In this document: one piece after another, positions 1 to 12,595 of the stretch | How the letters are laid out: each line of letters begins with the position of its first letter | How positions within the stretch are numbered: the first letter of the stretch is position 1 | NCBI GenBank assembly: GCA_037074765.1 | Contig: JBAMDO010000112.1 | Coordinates: 112,904 to 176,903, forward strand | Length of the DNA: 64,000 bases | Origin: Mansonella perstans | Taxonomy: Eukaryota > Nematoda > Chromadorea > Rhabditida > Onchocercidae | Reading direction: 5' to 3' | Program-made: the position numbers and the translations under genes | The notes under the pieces: model-generated | Database searches by the model: none | Seen by the model: the letters and a program-made list of their open reading frames with translations, nothing else | Told to the model about the DNA's origin: nothing

Positions 1-3000
1 CAAGTAAGGACACTTTTAGAACACTCTTTCTGGTGCAGACATTAATGAAGGAGCCAAAAACCCATCGACTGGCATTTACACTTGCAATATCTGTACTTGA
101 ACTACCTCGTAGTCCTGCTGCAAATAAATTTTTGGAAGTCAAGTTATATTACTTGGTATGATTTTCTATTGTTTATAATGGTAGTTTATGTAATATCTCA
201 TTCTTCATAGAACATTTTTTATTTGGGTGGTCACTGAAAGTTATATTCGTTACAGCTTTAATACTTATAGTTTATGGTGATTTTGTTAAGGAAACGGAGC
301 TGGTTAGCTTGCTGCGAAAAATAGAAATTGGTGCACCGGAATTACAAATAATCAGAGATCGAGCGAGGAAATTCGTGGAAAATGCGATTCTGTTAGCTTC
401 TGCACCTCAACCTTACGTTTTACCAATTTCGTTGGGCCATTACATTCTAGACTCCTTGTCATTCTCTCATAATACCTGTCAGGGGTGAGTTTCCCGGTTT
501 CTGTTTAGTGAATAATTGTCTTACCTTGAAATGTGTGTTCACACTTTGTCCAGTATATTTTTCCCTTAAATATTATATTAAAGATTTAATTTATTATAGG
601 CATCGCACTGCAAGCGGTATTACGACGAAAAGTGGTGTACAGCGACACCCCTGCGATGAAGAACTAGCTATAAAAGTCGCTTTAGAAGCACTGGGTATGA
701 AATTGGTAGTTTCCGAAGCAGATTACTCTATGCTTTGTGAAAGCACACGACTGCAGCGTGGTGATCTCGCACTTACAATGCTACTAAGGTGGATCTCTAA
801 TATTTTGTATGAGTATTTGACAAATCCTATGTTTTATCTTGGAATGGGTATGACAAATCCTATGTTTTATCTTGAATTTTTAAAAAATTAAGATGGTGGA
901 CTGGTGAGCAGGCAAGTTTTTTCCTCAAGGAAAGTGATAAGAAGATGTACCGAAGATTCAAAGCACAGCCATAATAGGAGCTTTTGTCTTGGTCGTTGGG
1001 CTTTAAATTTGGAGCAGTCATTCTTCCGCAATAATTCTCTACACCTTAATTCGTTTTTGTAGTCACTGTTATATTGTATATTGTTTGTAGGTACAAAGAC
1101 AGTAATGATAAACTCGCTTTAGTACTGGACAAGCTGCTGGACCCAACTATGCATCACATGTACCGGTAGGTTCTTGTTTTGTTTGAATTTTTGTTTTTCT
1201 TTTTATTGGGAAGACAAACAAAAAATTCTTATTGAGTTGGGGATGCACTTATTCATTTTTTTTTTGCAGAGATCATCAGTCCAATGCTGCATTTTTCTTA
1301 GAACAAGATCCTCTGTACAGAAAATATTTCAATGGACAACGGCCTCATTTTCCTTTCAAGGATGGATTCCATCATACCGAATTCAGCGAGACTTCAAATG
1401 GTACTGAAGCAGAAAAGTTTCTCTCTTTGATTTGATTCATAATTAGTTTGATATTCAAAATACAAACTCAGATGAACTGAAAACGATAGTCGTAAATATG
1501 GATTTTTATAATTTCAGCTAACTGTTTCACTGTAGTTAATAAAATTTAGCAGGTCTCTGTAGTACTGAAACAAGTAATATGACTGCTGAAAATATGCACG
1601 AGAAAAGGATGGCACACATTGCAGCAAGTAATGGAAAAGATGAAGCTGAACAGCTCATTAGTAGTTTGATGCGTCTGTCACACGACTCACCGTAAGTTTA
1701 TAGACTTTTTGTATTTTGCATTTTGGATACATTTCAGTTCCCGAGATTACGGATTATATTTTGATGAGAAAAATTCTTTGTCAGTGAGGTGACGAAAAAT
1801 ATAAGATAAGGTTCGACATATTTTTGAATGGTTTGGACCCCTTTCAGGAAAATAGAATAGTGTAAATGTTTTCCAGTATAGGAGTGATGAAATAACGTTT
1901 AATTTCATGTAGTCTACGGTATTTTATATAGTTTTAAGATTGAGACTTGTGCATCATTTAAAATATGAGATTAGTTCATTTTTAATGTTGATATGTCCAG
2001 TAATTATTGTTGGATCTGTAACAGTTTTTATGCTTATTGCTACCATCGTTTGTTTTTAGAGATGATTCATCATCAATAACATCTGCGAGTAGGCGGCGAT
2101 CTTCGGATGAAAGTAATGACAGTCCATATGACGAAAGCAGCAGCTCAGGTGTTTCAAGATGTTTTCCGCGTGATACTTCACATGTAGATTTTGAATTTTT
2201 TTCTTAATTTTGATTATTTTAGATAGCAAATGAAAATTTCTCTTTAGTAATTGACTTATTGCATTATTTGTTTACTTTCTACTTTATTTCACTGCTGATT
2301 TCATTTCCCACTGTTATCAAGTGTCAACTATGTAATTAATTTCATCTTTCGGTAACTCAAGTTTTAAGAATCCTTTTTTTGCATTTTTTTTCAATTAAGT
2401 ATTGTGCACTGCAAACATTATTGACTGTTTCTAGGAAAGTCATTCAGCATCTGCGGTATCTGACTCACCATCACCAGCCCATCATTTTTCAAATCTAACT
2501 GCTGATGGCACAACTGAATTCCCTTCATCTGCAGGTCACTCAGTAGAATTGAGTAATATATTTTATCGTCATTACAGGTAGATTCTCAGTTATTTGTGTT
2601 TTTACGTATTTGTAGTTAGGACAACTCAGTTCAACTAAAAATAAATATTAAGCGTCATTTTTATGTATCCTGCTGTTAAATAAACGAGTTATCTGTATCT
2701 AGTTATTCAAAGTGTTGTTTTCGGCTTTACTAGTTTTCAAAAATCTTTTCAAATATTTAAACAAATTTCAGTTTTAAAGAAATTCGGACTGTAGATTTAG
2801 AATTCATTCATAGTAGGATCTATTTAACATAATTTAAGCTTCAGCACTGCTAATATGTGCTTTTTTATATAAGAATAACTACATTGATTTGTAAGACAGC
2901 ATTCTCTACCGTGAAAATGTCTTACTTTCTGTACTCATCCTTCTTATATAAATTATTTTATTAGAAAATAAATGGTAGAAAATATGACTGCACTTCATCT

Positions 3001-6000
3001 GAACATATGCAATTAGCATGCCTTATTTGTAGACGAAAGCCGATCCCTAGTTTGCCGAATCAAGTTTCTGAAGGACAGGCACACTGCATGATGGAACTTG
3101 CAAAACGTCTTCTTCTTGAAGCTGGTGGTAGCCAGAATACCGTTATTTTCAATGCATCGCAAGGCAGTCAAAACAATCCGCAGCGCAGTGGTGTTTTTTT
3201 TTTCGAATCACGTAGGACTTTTTCAAGTCTCTGTCAGTTACCATAAAAATTCCCAAGCTTTTACAGGTCCTCATCGACAATTGCACATTTGTTCATTCCT
3301 AATTGGACTTTATGCTCTGGGCTTGAACAACTTGTTGTCAGCAAGTTGGCAAACTCGAACTTATAGTACTAATGTTAGCTGGATACACGGTCAAGCGATC
3401 GAAATTGGTAGGTTTAATATTCAAATAAGAAAAGTAATATATATATATATATATATATGTATGTACGTATGCACGTATGAATGTTATACATACATGCATG
3501 TATATATGTATGTATATATATACTATACGTTTAACATTTAGGCTGTGCTGCTATCAAAATTGTTGAACGAGTCTGGGAAACGCATTTAACACCTACGGAA
3601 GTCGCTGCATTGGCCGACAAGGTAATACATATATTTATTTAAGCTAAATTTGATGTCGTCTTTCGAATTTTTTTATGTACATATATAATATTGGATGTTT
3701 TTAGGCTAGTCAGAGCCGTGACCCATGTATGGTTGAAGCTGCTGCAAAACTTGCACTCAGCGTATTACCGAAGGCATATGCTTTAACAGCTGCAGAAAGT
3801 CAGAAAGCTTTGCATCAGTGCAAGGAACAAAGCTCTGAAATGTTGGAAAAAGCATGCCGTGCCGTTGAACAGGTTGCGTTTTTTAAACTATTTAAAAGTT
3901 GTACGGCATATTTTTGTTTTTTTTATTAGATTCCATAAGGAACGAAAATTTTTATATCTGTGTACTTAATTACTTAAACGAGAAGTGGGAAGTCAGATTG
4001 ATTATTGTTTTGAAAAATTCGATATTGGGTCTCATACACTTGAAGAATTAAATACACAGATATAAAATTTTTACTCTTATAAGAGTTGCTTTTTCAGGCA
4101 GCGGAAAAAGATGGCGTTTATCCGGAAGTATTATTCAAAGTTGCTAGACACTGGTTCGATCTATTTATAGATTCTGAATCTGTTAGTAGCCCACAGACAA
4201 GTTTTCAGAATGCGATTCTACCGCAGTATCCGACTGGCTTTTCTCATTTACACAGCGATGTCTTGCAGTCACAGGTTCATGAGGTAAGTGTGGTACGTGG
4301 TACTGGTACTACTGTTTGTTTCTGTATAGTAGTTACACTGCGAAGTTTTTAGGTTGTTGCATTCATATTATTTTTTCATTTATTACAAGTAATTCTAACA
4401 GAAGATTTTTCAAAAAAAAAGAAAGCTGGAAAAATTCTTCCACTGTCATCTTTTTTTTTGTTAAGATGTTTTTAAGTTAGGTAAGCTGTAAAACAGTTAC
4501 GGGAGTCCACATTAAAAGCACTGGAAAAAAATCCAAAATTAAAACATAGATCAAATTATTTAGATTATTTTTAGTACTATGAGAACTCAGTTGAATTTGG
4601 GGATTTTCGTCATGTTTCACATCCTTTCATGAATCTATACTGTATTAGGTACGATGCATCGGTAATAATTCTTTTCCAGACCGTTTATTCTACAGCAAAT
4701 CCGCAAACACTACAACTACCTGTTCAGTGCAGACCTGTTGCCTATGCGGCAGCTTCGTATCATTTCATGCCACCCCATCATCATCTTCATCAGACAGGAC
4801 CACATCGCCCTCCACTTTATGTATCTCCGCTATCATGTACTCAACCGCAAGTTGGAATTCACTATTCGCAAAGGTGGGAACGCAGTGTCTAGAAAATTTT
4901 TTCTCCTGCAGTGTGTACTATTAATAAAGCAATATAGATATATATATATCTTAGGTATTATGTCGCTTAGAAGTTCTATTTGGGTAAGTTTGTGGGAAAG
5001 ACGCTATTATGTTCATTTAATTACAATTACTAAGAAAAAAAGACAAAGGGCAGGAAATGAAGATGAACATTTACACGGATATTTTTAATTTTATTTGTAT
5101 CCTTAATTCTTTTTAATGTAGGGGACCATTAGTTGGTGCGATGTCGATGGTGCCGAGACAGCATCCCAGTACTATTTATCCTCCGTCTGTGGTTGGTTCA
5201 ACACCATCACGAGCCCTACACATCAGTCATTCGGCACCAAATTTAAACCCGATTCAAGCTGTTCAGATCTCCAGACGCAACCAGCCTTTGACTGTTTTGC
5301 AACAACCTCTCTGTCTGGGTGCAGGAGCGACCCGTTGTCAGTTTCCGACTGTGGGGGAACAGTGCATTCAAGTACGTTGAATTTCAATTTATATTTAATC
5401 CTCAAAAGATGATTGGTTTTATTCATCAGGCTTCCTGTGATTCATTTGTCAGAAAGTTTGTCAGATTGAATCCACAGATGAATTTGATATTACAAAAGTA
5501 GGAATGCTGCATTTTGATGATATAGCGAAGCATTTTTTTTTTTACTTGACTCTTGAGCGCTTTCAGCCTATTCCAATAAATGATGCTCTGCGACATCATC
5601 TACCTCCTCCTACGTCGCTTGTACTTTGTCAGTCGACCTCGCAAGCAGTCACATATTTTGGACAGCCAACTCCTCAGGTTTGTTTTTTGAGTTACATCCG
5701 TTGTGAGTTATCAGAATTTGTGTAGGGACTAGGCATCCATTTATTTTGAAATTGTAAGTATAGGGGACTTACGGATTTTCCTTTTTTGTTTTGTAAACGT
5801 TTTTATATTAATGCCAACAAGCAGTATATAATACTATGCAGTTTACATACGAGTTTTGTTTCGAATTTTTCCAGCCTCCAATGAATGTTTCACTACCGTC
5901 GCCAAGTGCATCTGTTGTTGGAGATCCTCGTATGGCGAAGCTTGTTCATGCTCATCGTGTTGGAATGATTGCTATGGAAACAATGGGAAATCGAAACTTG

Positions 6001-7126
6001 GATGATAATCGTAGCTATGCGAAATTTTCTCAGGTAACTTATTATTTGTAGAGAGATATGTGAATTGCATTTATGATTGTTGGCTGGAAACTCGATTAAA
6101 AGCAGTGTTCATTACTGTCTGAAAATTCCAGAACCCAGCTTATGCTGAAGACGTTCGTTGGTTATTCACAGTGGCAACGCGATTAGGCGGAGTTTTCACG
6201 CAGAGTTTTTGTGAAGTAGCAGCTCGATCCGTTGCATCGCCATTCGTTCTTTTTTCATTAGCTGTTGAGTCAGCAAAGGTTGGGTTTTTGTGCGGTATGC
6301 TGTTTTTTTCAGTTATAGCTGAAATCATGGAAATATGGATGTTCTTCTGGAGGTTGATGATGCGAATTTCCAGGTCTTTCACTGGCAAATGCCCTCGATC
6401 AACTATCATTCGCAAACTGTAATTCATCCGATTCGGCCTCAGTTAACCGCTGGTACTCCAAATGTAAGATTTAAGAGATTAAGAGTGTTTCAAGATTTTG
6501 CAGAACTGTATGAAAAGATAAAAACGGAAGTCTACTTTTTTTTAATAGCATAGCAGTACCTAAGGTAATTAATTATTATAGGTGCGGACTGTGCTTCTGC
6601 AGAATGGATTTGCACCACCGACGGCTGATTTGATGCAGCACTGCGTTGAGATGTTTTATGCTGCATCTAGTTCCAAGCTTAGCCATCCTCGTTTTGTCCC
6701 TTCAGATGTTGAAGAGGTATGATTATTAATACTGATCATTAATTGTGACGAGAGTCAAACGAAGTGGATAGCTGGCAAAGAAAGGGTCATGATTAATTTC
6801 ATTAAAAGATAGAAAAGTAAGTGAAACATCTGGCTGCTGTCTTTTTGCACTGCATGTCTTATTTTATCTGGCGAAAAAAAATTTCAGAACATCTGTATTT
6901 ATCTTTCCTCACTTTTCTTTGTTCTTTGGTTTTATTTTATTTCTAACACGCGAAATATTCTATTCAGGTCGTTCAGCTCGTCAAAACAGCAAAGGAAGCG
7001 TTCCATTGGATACCGGGACCGGGGAAACTAATGTTTGATGATTTCATGCGACATGTTCGGAAGCAGAAAGCTTGTAAAAAGGATGTTGCTCAAAGAATCA
7101 ATGCATGTGTCCAAAATATAAATTGA
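1..7126 (+). CDS. ebax-1/ZSWIM8: ZSWIM8/EBAX-1 orthologue, C-terminal part (5' end outside window)
   Basis: The conserved C-terminal two thirds of ZSWIM8, about 1,020 codons. Exons read as: (..3), 39-155, 291-484, 600-788, 1091-1165, 1270-1400, 1553-1691, 2060-~2149, 2435-2577, 3033-3190, 3267-3407, 3542-3621, 3705-3872, 4098-4283, 4680-4873, 5122-5371, 5567-5677, 5875-6033, 6132-6278, 6374-6463, 6582-6716 and 6968-7126 (stop TGA). Phases agree across almost every junction; only the donor near 2149 is uncertain. Family-diagnostic blocks are CESTRLQRGDLALTML, ALGLNNLLSASW, VSWIHGQAIEIG, LTPTEVAALADKASQSRD, QCKEQSSEMLEKACRAVE, DGVYPEVLFKVA and EDVRWLFTVATRLG. In the known family, ZSWIM8/EBAX-1 is the Elongin-BC/Cullin substrate receptor that directs Argonaute turnover during target-directed microRNA degradation and acts in axon quality control. 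The BC box, Cullin box and SWIM zinc finger lie upstream of this window. The middle of the protein is Pro/His/Ser-rich (exons 4680-5677), as in other family members. Confidence 0.93.
3433..3459. repeat. (AT)n microsatellite in ZSWIM8 intron
   Basis: About eleven AT dinucleotides followed by an imperfect ATGT/ATAC stretch to about 3530. It fills most of the intron between the exons ending at 3407 and starting at 3542. Likely length-polymorphic. Confidence 0.85.
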
Positions 7127-7688
7127 GATTTTAGAAATCATAATTTGGTATACCTCTTTCACACTACCTGACGTTTATTTTATCAATTAAAATTCATGAT
7201 GGCTTGAGGGAACGGTGCGTGAACTCACGAGTAATGTTTATTGACTATCGTGTAAGTACAGCGCAGGTGTGGTATATTGTTCTCGCTAGCAAGTCACTGC
7301 TGTAAGCTGTAGGGAATTCATTTTATATGTATGGTTACGTAAATGATATCCTCAACTTTGTTTTGTTACTGTCAGCATGTTTACTTGTATATCCTTAGTT
7401 TTAATGCATACACATGACAAGGAAGTTATCTGGCTTTGTGTTACCATTCGCAGTGATGTGATGATTGCAACCTGGACAAGAACAATTCATCGCTTTTATC
7501 TAGTACTGATTTGCCTACGAAAAATGTACATTCGCCATACTATATATATAGATAGATATAAGAACAATGATTGATAGTTTCAGTATTACAATACTAAAGT
7601 TCACCTGGATGATTAAGGATCGTTGTAACGTTTCATTCAAAAGGTTGCAGTGGATAACTGATTGATTTAATGTCATGGTATTTCATTT

Positions 7689-7690
<2 letters not shown>

Positions 7691-7721
<31 letters not shown>
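7691..7721. repeat. Poly-T tract (31 bases)
   Basis: An uninterrupted run of 31 T. No retrocopied gene body is visible next to it on the minus strand, so it is recorded only as a simple repeat. Confidence 0.9.
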
Positions 7722-8143
7722 CCTTCAATTGTTTTGCTGATACGTTTAAAAATAGCTGGAAGGTATATGTATCGCATGATAATTCTTGAATTGCTTATTT
7801 GTTAAAATCAACTCTGTCATATTCCGAATAAGTTTTCGTAATGAAGCGTTGTTTAGCCTTAACTTATAATTGATGATGCATGGTTGCTAATGCTGACTAA
7901 TGATGATTCATTCAGACACATATATATAATTTGGGAATATCTGTAAATAAGCCCTAGTTGAAGCGATATTCATTTAATTACTAGAATAAGTAGTAATTTC
8001 TTTCTACCTACTTTTTTTTTTTTGTCGGAAAGGATGGTTTACGCCCAAATTAAATGTACAGTTAATGATTCATGAAAGTACCATCACGTTTCACTCTATG
8101 TTATTGATAGAGAAATATTAGAACGAGGCCGTAATTCTACTGA

Positions 8144-8452
8144 ATGCAAAGTGAGGCACATAAACTGTCTGCATATTCATATTATTATCGGTTCTATGAG
8201 AAATTCGGGTTGTGGTTGTTTTCCTTACCTGACCTGACACTATATGTTGTCTCTTTCTTTGCATCAGTACCTACCAAGGTTGAACTAATCGTTCCAATTT
8301 TCGTCAGTTGGAATTTCATCTTGGATTTGGTTAGGACGGCATTACTTAAAAGTAGCAGACATTGGGAAAATTTGGAAGCTAATCCATATGCGGGAAGAAT
8401 GATCTGTATGGCAGAATCGTTTGACCCGAGAACGATTGCCAGGCGTTTCTAA
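8144..8452 (+). CDS. Small hypothetical ORF, 102 aa, doubtful
   Basis: An ATG-started open frame of 102 codons between two larger genes on the same strand. The translation is aromatic-rich with one hydrophobic stretch (LWLFSLPDLTLYVVSFFASV), so a single membrane segment is conceivable. I recognise no family, and the frame carries no splice-site support. Random AT-rich DNA can yield frames of this size; codon bias or conservation would be needed to accept it. Confidence 0.2.
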   Translation: MQSEAHKLSAYSYYYRFYEKFGLWLFSLPDLTLYVVSFFASVPTKVELIVPIFVSWNFILDLVRTALLKSSRHWENLEANPYAGRMICMAESFDPRTIARRF

Positions 8453-8921
8453 ATTTTCATTTCGTTTCTAAAAAAAAAAATTTTCAAGTATGTGGAAAGA
8501 ACTGGCAGTCGTTGAAATTGGGGAATTATGCTTAGTCTTTGAAAAACCGCAAACACAAAAGTAGAGAAGTGTTCTTGCATTTCTGTCTGGTGTCCTCCAC
8601 GTGTTAACTGCTTTTCCGCATCTTTTCGTAAAATTCGATTTTCTGAATTGAATTAAATGACCTATTTTGATCCAATAGGCTTATCATGCATACTTGTACG
8701 GTTGTGTAAAAAAAGCTAAAATTGCGCATTCCTTTCCTCTTGTTTTCTCGAAGTAAAGTTGAGCTAGACATGTATTGCGTGATTTCTGATCAATGCAGTA
8801 TAATTCATAAGAATTTTGAGCTAATCTATGCTGATCATTATTTATAGGACGGAAATATTGCTCCGATTATAAATCCAGATCGCTTATTCTACGACTAATA
8901 CATTTGATTGTACTTTGTTTT

Positions 8922-11900
8922 ATGTGGGGAAGGGCTGCAACATGTTTTTGGAATTTAGGCAAAAGATTTAAAAATTCTGGGAAGGCAATTAATGGGAAAA
9001 ATCACAAAAACGGAAAAAATACTCGAACTACGAGCTGCATCGAAAATAAATTATGTGAGGATGCTGTGATTCAGGTAATTTTATTATTAGTTTCGAAATG
9101 AATGATTTAGCAGGAGACACGGTTATCTATCCTACATTTAAAGTACTGCTAGTTGCTGAACTAGAATTTTAAGCAAAGCTTTGTGTAACCCATTGTTAAT
9201 TATTTTTGGCTTTTGAAATTCTAGTATGTAAGATGACGAAAAGTTTACAAGCATCATTATTTTTTACGACTAGTTTAAACTTCGAATTTTCAACTCAATC
9301 AGAAATAACCGGTTTAGCCGTTAAGGGAATGACTGCACTGAAAACAGACTAGTATTTCCAACATTTATGTTGTAAAATTCATTCCATTTATTACGTTAAT
9401 TTATTTTGCAGCCACAGCCATTGACGTCGGATTCACCTTCTACAACACATCTTTCGTATCTTTCGTCGATTCTTTCCTCGTTATGGCCTTCTGATGGAAC
9501 GAAAGAAATTGAAAAGGATAACATAAAGTGGGTTTGCAAATGTATCTTGTAATATAAAAATTTGAAAGATAATATTAGCGGTTGTTTCAATGTCTACTGA
9601 AATTAAGACATACAAAGTAAAATTTTTTTTCGAAACAAAAAGGTTGTGGGTTTCGTGATTTTCCGATTTTTAAATAATTTTTGGATCAGAATTTTTTATT
9701 AACAAAAACTCAGTCTAGCCATCAAAAATAGCTAAAAGTACAGTATTAACTGAACAAGACTGAGGAAGATTAGCGCAGCACTTGCACTTCCAAGTATTGT
9801 CATGCTTTGACACCTTGCGACCTAATCTAACCAAGTGATTAGCTTGGTTGATCGGAATGGCTTGAAACTGGGATCATGAACTTCAATTTTGTCCGGTGTG
9901 CAGTTACACTAGCGTCGAGAAAAATGACAGTTATGTATTGTTGGAAAAGTTATATGTTATATCTCAACATTATATTTCCAACAATACATAGTTGGAAATA
10001 TGTTGTTGGATATGTTGATTTTGGCTGTTTTGAATAGTTGTTTATACTTCTGCCAAAAAATACATTTGAAGTTCCTTGAGCTCTTCGTGATACCAGTATT
10101 ACAGAACATGGCGTAAAAAAGCAATTAGTGTACCGAAATCGGTACTTTTCGATCAGACAAGATTACTTGTGTCCAGTCTACTGTCTGCAAAAACAGATGA
10201 CTCTATGATGTTGAGAATACGAGAATTGTGTAAACATTATATGGAATTTCCTGAAGCGCGTACTGTTGGATTTCAGGTCTTCATTATAAAGTCATTTCTA
10301 AGCAAAAATCTTTTAATTTAAGCATTTATTTAAATTAACAGGTTTTTTGCAACCCAAGAGTAGTGTGTTACAAGTACTCCCTTCTAATGCTTATGGATGA
10401 ATAAAACATCGAAATATCTGTATGAGTTAGGGGCAATTACCGTGTAAGATTATCGTATGCAATAGGAAGAAATTGTTTCTTTGTTTTTTTAGTTTCATGA
10501 TTCAGTTATCAAGAAGTTGAAACTTATTTTGCGACGGACTAATGATGAAATGCTGAAAGAACACGTTCGACAGTTTTTACTCCTCGTAGGAGATGTTAGC
10601 ATTCCGCGTGGAGCTGGTATTCGAGTGCTATCACTTGATGGTGGAGGCACGCGAGGTGTTTTAGGCCTTGATATTTTGCAAGCACTGGAAAATAATTTGA
10701 AAGGATCAAAGGTTTGCTTTTGAATTCTTCTGAAATCCTTTATTTCGATATTTTATTCATCTTTTTTAGTCATAAGATTTAATGTGAAGTGTGCAGAAGG
10801 ACCGTTTTATTTGCATTTTTAGTGATCTTAGTGATTACAAAAAATCTTTTTAGGTTGTCGAGGTATTTGACTTAATCGTGGGTGTAAGTACTGGAGCTAT
10901 TATCGGTGCATTACTCACTGCTAAGAGATTATCAGTTGAGAAGTGCAAGGAAGTCTATATTGAGATTTCAAGGGAGCTTTTCAGTCAGGGCAAATTTTCG
11001 GGAATGAGCGGTCTTCTTCTTTCACATGCTTACTACAATACTGGAAAATGGAAGCAGATCCTAAAGGACGTAAGTAAATACATTTTCGATATATATATAT
11101 ATGTTTTATTTATCGTTCAGTATGTAAAGGAATTCGCTAGTACACAAGAAATAACCATAGACATATTGGAATATGGAATATAGTTGGACACTGCATCATC
11201 ATTTCCTGCATATAACTGTCTAATATAGATCTTTAAAAGTATATTTAAAAAGATTTTGTTAAAGGTTATTGGCGACAGTACGTTATTGGAAATATGCGGA
11301 CGCTGGGGAACTCCCATGCTCAGTATAGTAGCTTGCACTGTGAATACACCAACTCTGCAGCCATACATTTTCCGTACATATGGACATCCTAACGGAAGTG
11401 AAAGCCACTATCGTGGGGGATGTAATCATAAAGCTTGGGAAGCTTTACAAGCTTCTGCTGCTGCTCCAGGCTATTTTCAAGAAGTGAGCATACACTGTGT
11501 TTCATTTAACCAATTACATAGAAAGGTTTACGGCTGTGATGATATTAAGCAGATACTTGTCGGATTCATGAACCTGGTTAATTCATATTTTTTGAATACT
11601 AACTTTTATTCTCGACATTTTGCGTAGGAATGTTGCATTCCTCTTGTAAATATTGCCAAACAAATGCTCAAGGCATTTTAAAATCTTAGAAATTCCAACT
11701 CGGGATTCTAAAGTTTTTGCAGGTTCCACTCGGGACACTACTATATCAAGACGGTGGCGTACTCACTAATAATCCTACGGCTTTAGCAGTTCATGAGGCA
11801 CGCATGCTTTGGCCAGATGAACGAATACAGTGTGTTGTTTCTGTTGGTAATGGAAGAAACGTTTCAGAAGTCGAATTGAATAGCGTGAAGTTCGCGACAG

Positions 11901-12537
11901 ACTCATGTTTAATATCCTGTTAGGGTAATTGACGGTACACAGAAAATATTTATATTGCAATATTGATGAAGTACTTATGATCTCAACATTTAGTGCCTAC
12001 TGTAATGTGTACTAGAACGAAGCATCTATTGAAAATGCGTGCTTTAATGGTTTTTGTTTAAGGCTTTCTACAGGTCTTCAAGAAAAAATCTTACGAATTA
12101 TTGACTCAGCGACGGACACTGAACTTGTTGACCTATGTATGCGTGATACTTTGTCGAAAGGGTCATACATGCGTTTTAATCCACACACCAGCCATCCGTA
12201 CTCTCTGGATGAAATCGATCCGAAAAAGTTCGTAACTAATCAACTATAATAAGAAACGATATGCAGAAAGTAGCCTCGTTTGTGGCAAAAGAAGTTCACT
12301 TGTCCAAATTTAGTATTCAAATACCATTCTTTATATAAGAAGCCGCTGTAAGCATGTTAATCATACAGGATTTTCACATCGTTTGTATTATTCAGGTTGG
12401 AACAAATGAGTCAAGATGCACAATTGTACATTTCACGAAATCAGCCGAAGTTTGAAGCTACAGCAAACGTCCTCTTGGCTAAACCATCACTAAAACGGCG
12501 CCTTGTTCGGAACTGGAAGAATTTGATAATACAGTAA
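8922..12537 (+). CDS. PNPLA8-like: Calcium-independent phospholipase A2 gamma-like (patatin family)
   Basis: Nine coding exons with consistent phases give 522 aa: 8922-9074, 9412-9527, 10105-10276, 10493-10711, 10854-11069, 11265-11483, 11723-11889, 12063-12227 and 12396-12537 (TAA). The patatin domain begins near residue 190. It shows the oxyanion-hole motif DGGGTRG (~196-202), the nucleophile elbow GVSTG (Ser ~232) and the catalytic DGG (Asp ~375), so the Ser-Asp dyad is intact. Further PNPLA8 hallmarks are [26 protein letters not shown] and MRFNPHTS. Family members hydrolyse acyl chains of phospholipids at mitochondrial and peroxisomal membranes. The N-terminus is short (~150 aa before the domain), Arg/Lys/Asn-rich and poor in acidic residues, compatible with mitochondrial targeting (inference). 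The start chosen is the first ATG of the open frame; an upstream exon cannot be excluded. The exon 2 and exon 8 donors (GTGGGT, GTTCGT) are weak but demanded by phase. Confidence 0.93.
9965..10005. repeat. Imperfect inverted repeat in PNPLA8 intron 2
   Basis: Arms at about 9965-9982 and 9991-10005 pair over 15 bp with a 3-base bulge around an 8-base loop (CAACAT...TTCCAAC against GTTGGAAATATGTTG). A third related arm (GTTGGAAAAG) lies about 35 bases upstream. AT-rich; function unknown. Confidence 0.55.
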
Positions 12538-12589
12538 AATGCATTATGGTAAATTAAATATCTTCATGCCAATAGTAAATAGTGATTGA

Positions 12590-12595
12590 AATAAA
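12590..12595 (+). terminator. Poly(A) signal AATAAA of the PNPLA8-like gene
   Basis: A canonical AATAAA hexamer lies 53 bases after the stop codon of the phospholipase gene and is followed within 20 bases by G/T-containing sequence. Placement is typical of nematode 3' ends. The call rests on position and motif only. Confidence 0.6.

Larger units (their letters stand above)
7127..8921. other. Intergenic, ZSWIM8 to PNPLA8
   Basis: No convincing gene. The stretch holds a 31-base T tract at 7691-7721, several short homopolymers, and one 102-codon ATG-started frame at 8144-8452. That frame is listed separately with low confidence. The upstream gene's 3' end and the PNPLA8 promoter must lie here, but no clear motif was seen. 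Confidence 0.6.

Noticed and set aside
6140..6427. Minus-strand 95-codon ORF inside ZSWIM8
   Set aside because: Shadow of the conserved exon 6132-6278 on the plus strand.
7691..7721. Poly-T as the tail of a minus-strand retrocopy
   Set aside because: No gene-like or LINE-like sequence lies next to it in the required orientation and no target duplication is visible.
9396..9590. Minus-strand 64-codon ORF
   Set aside because: It lies opposite the second PNPLA8 exon, whose plus-strand phase fits its neighbours; it is a shadow.
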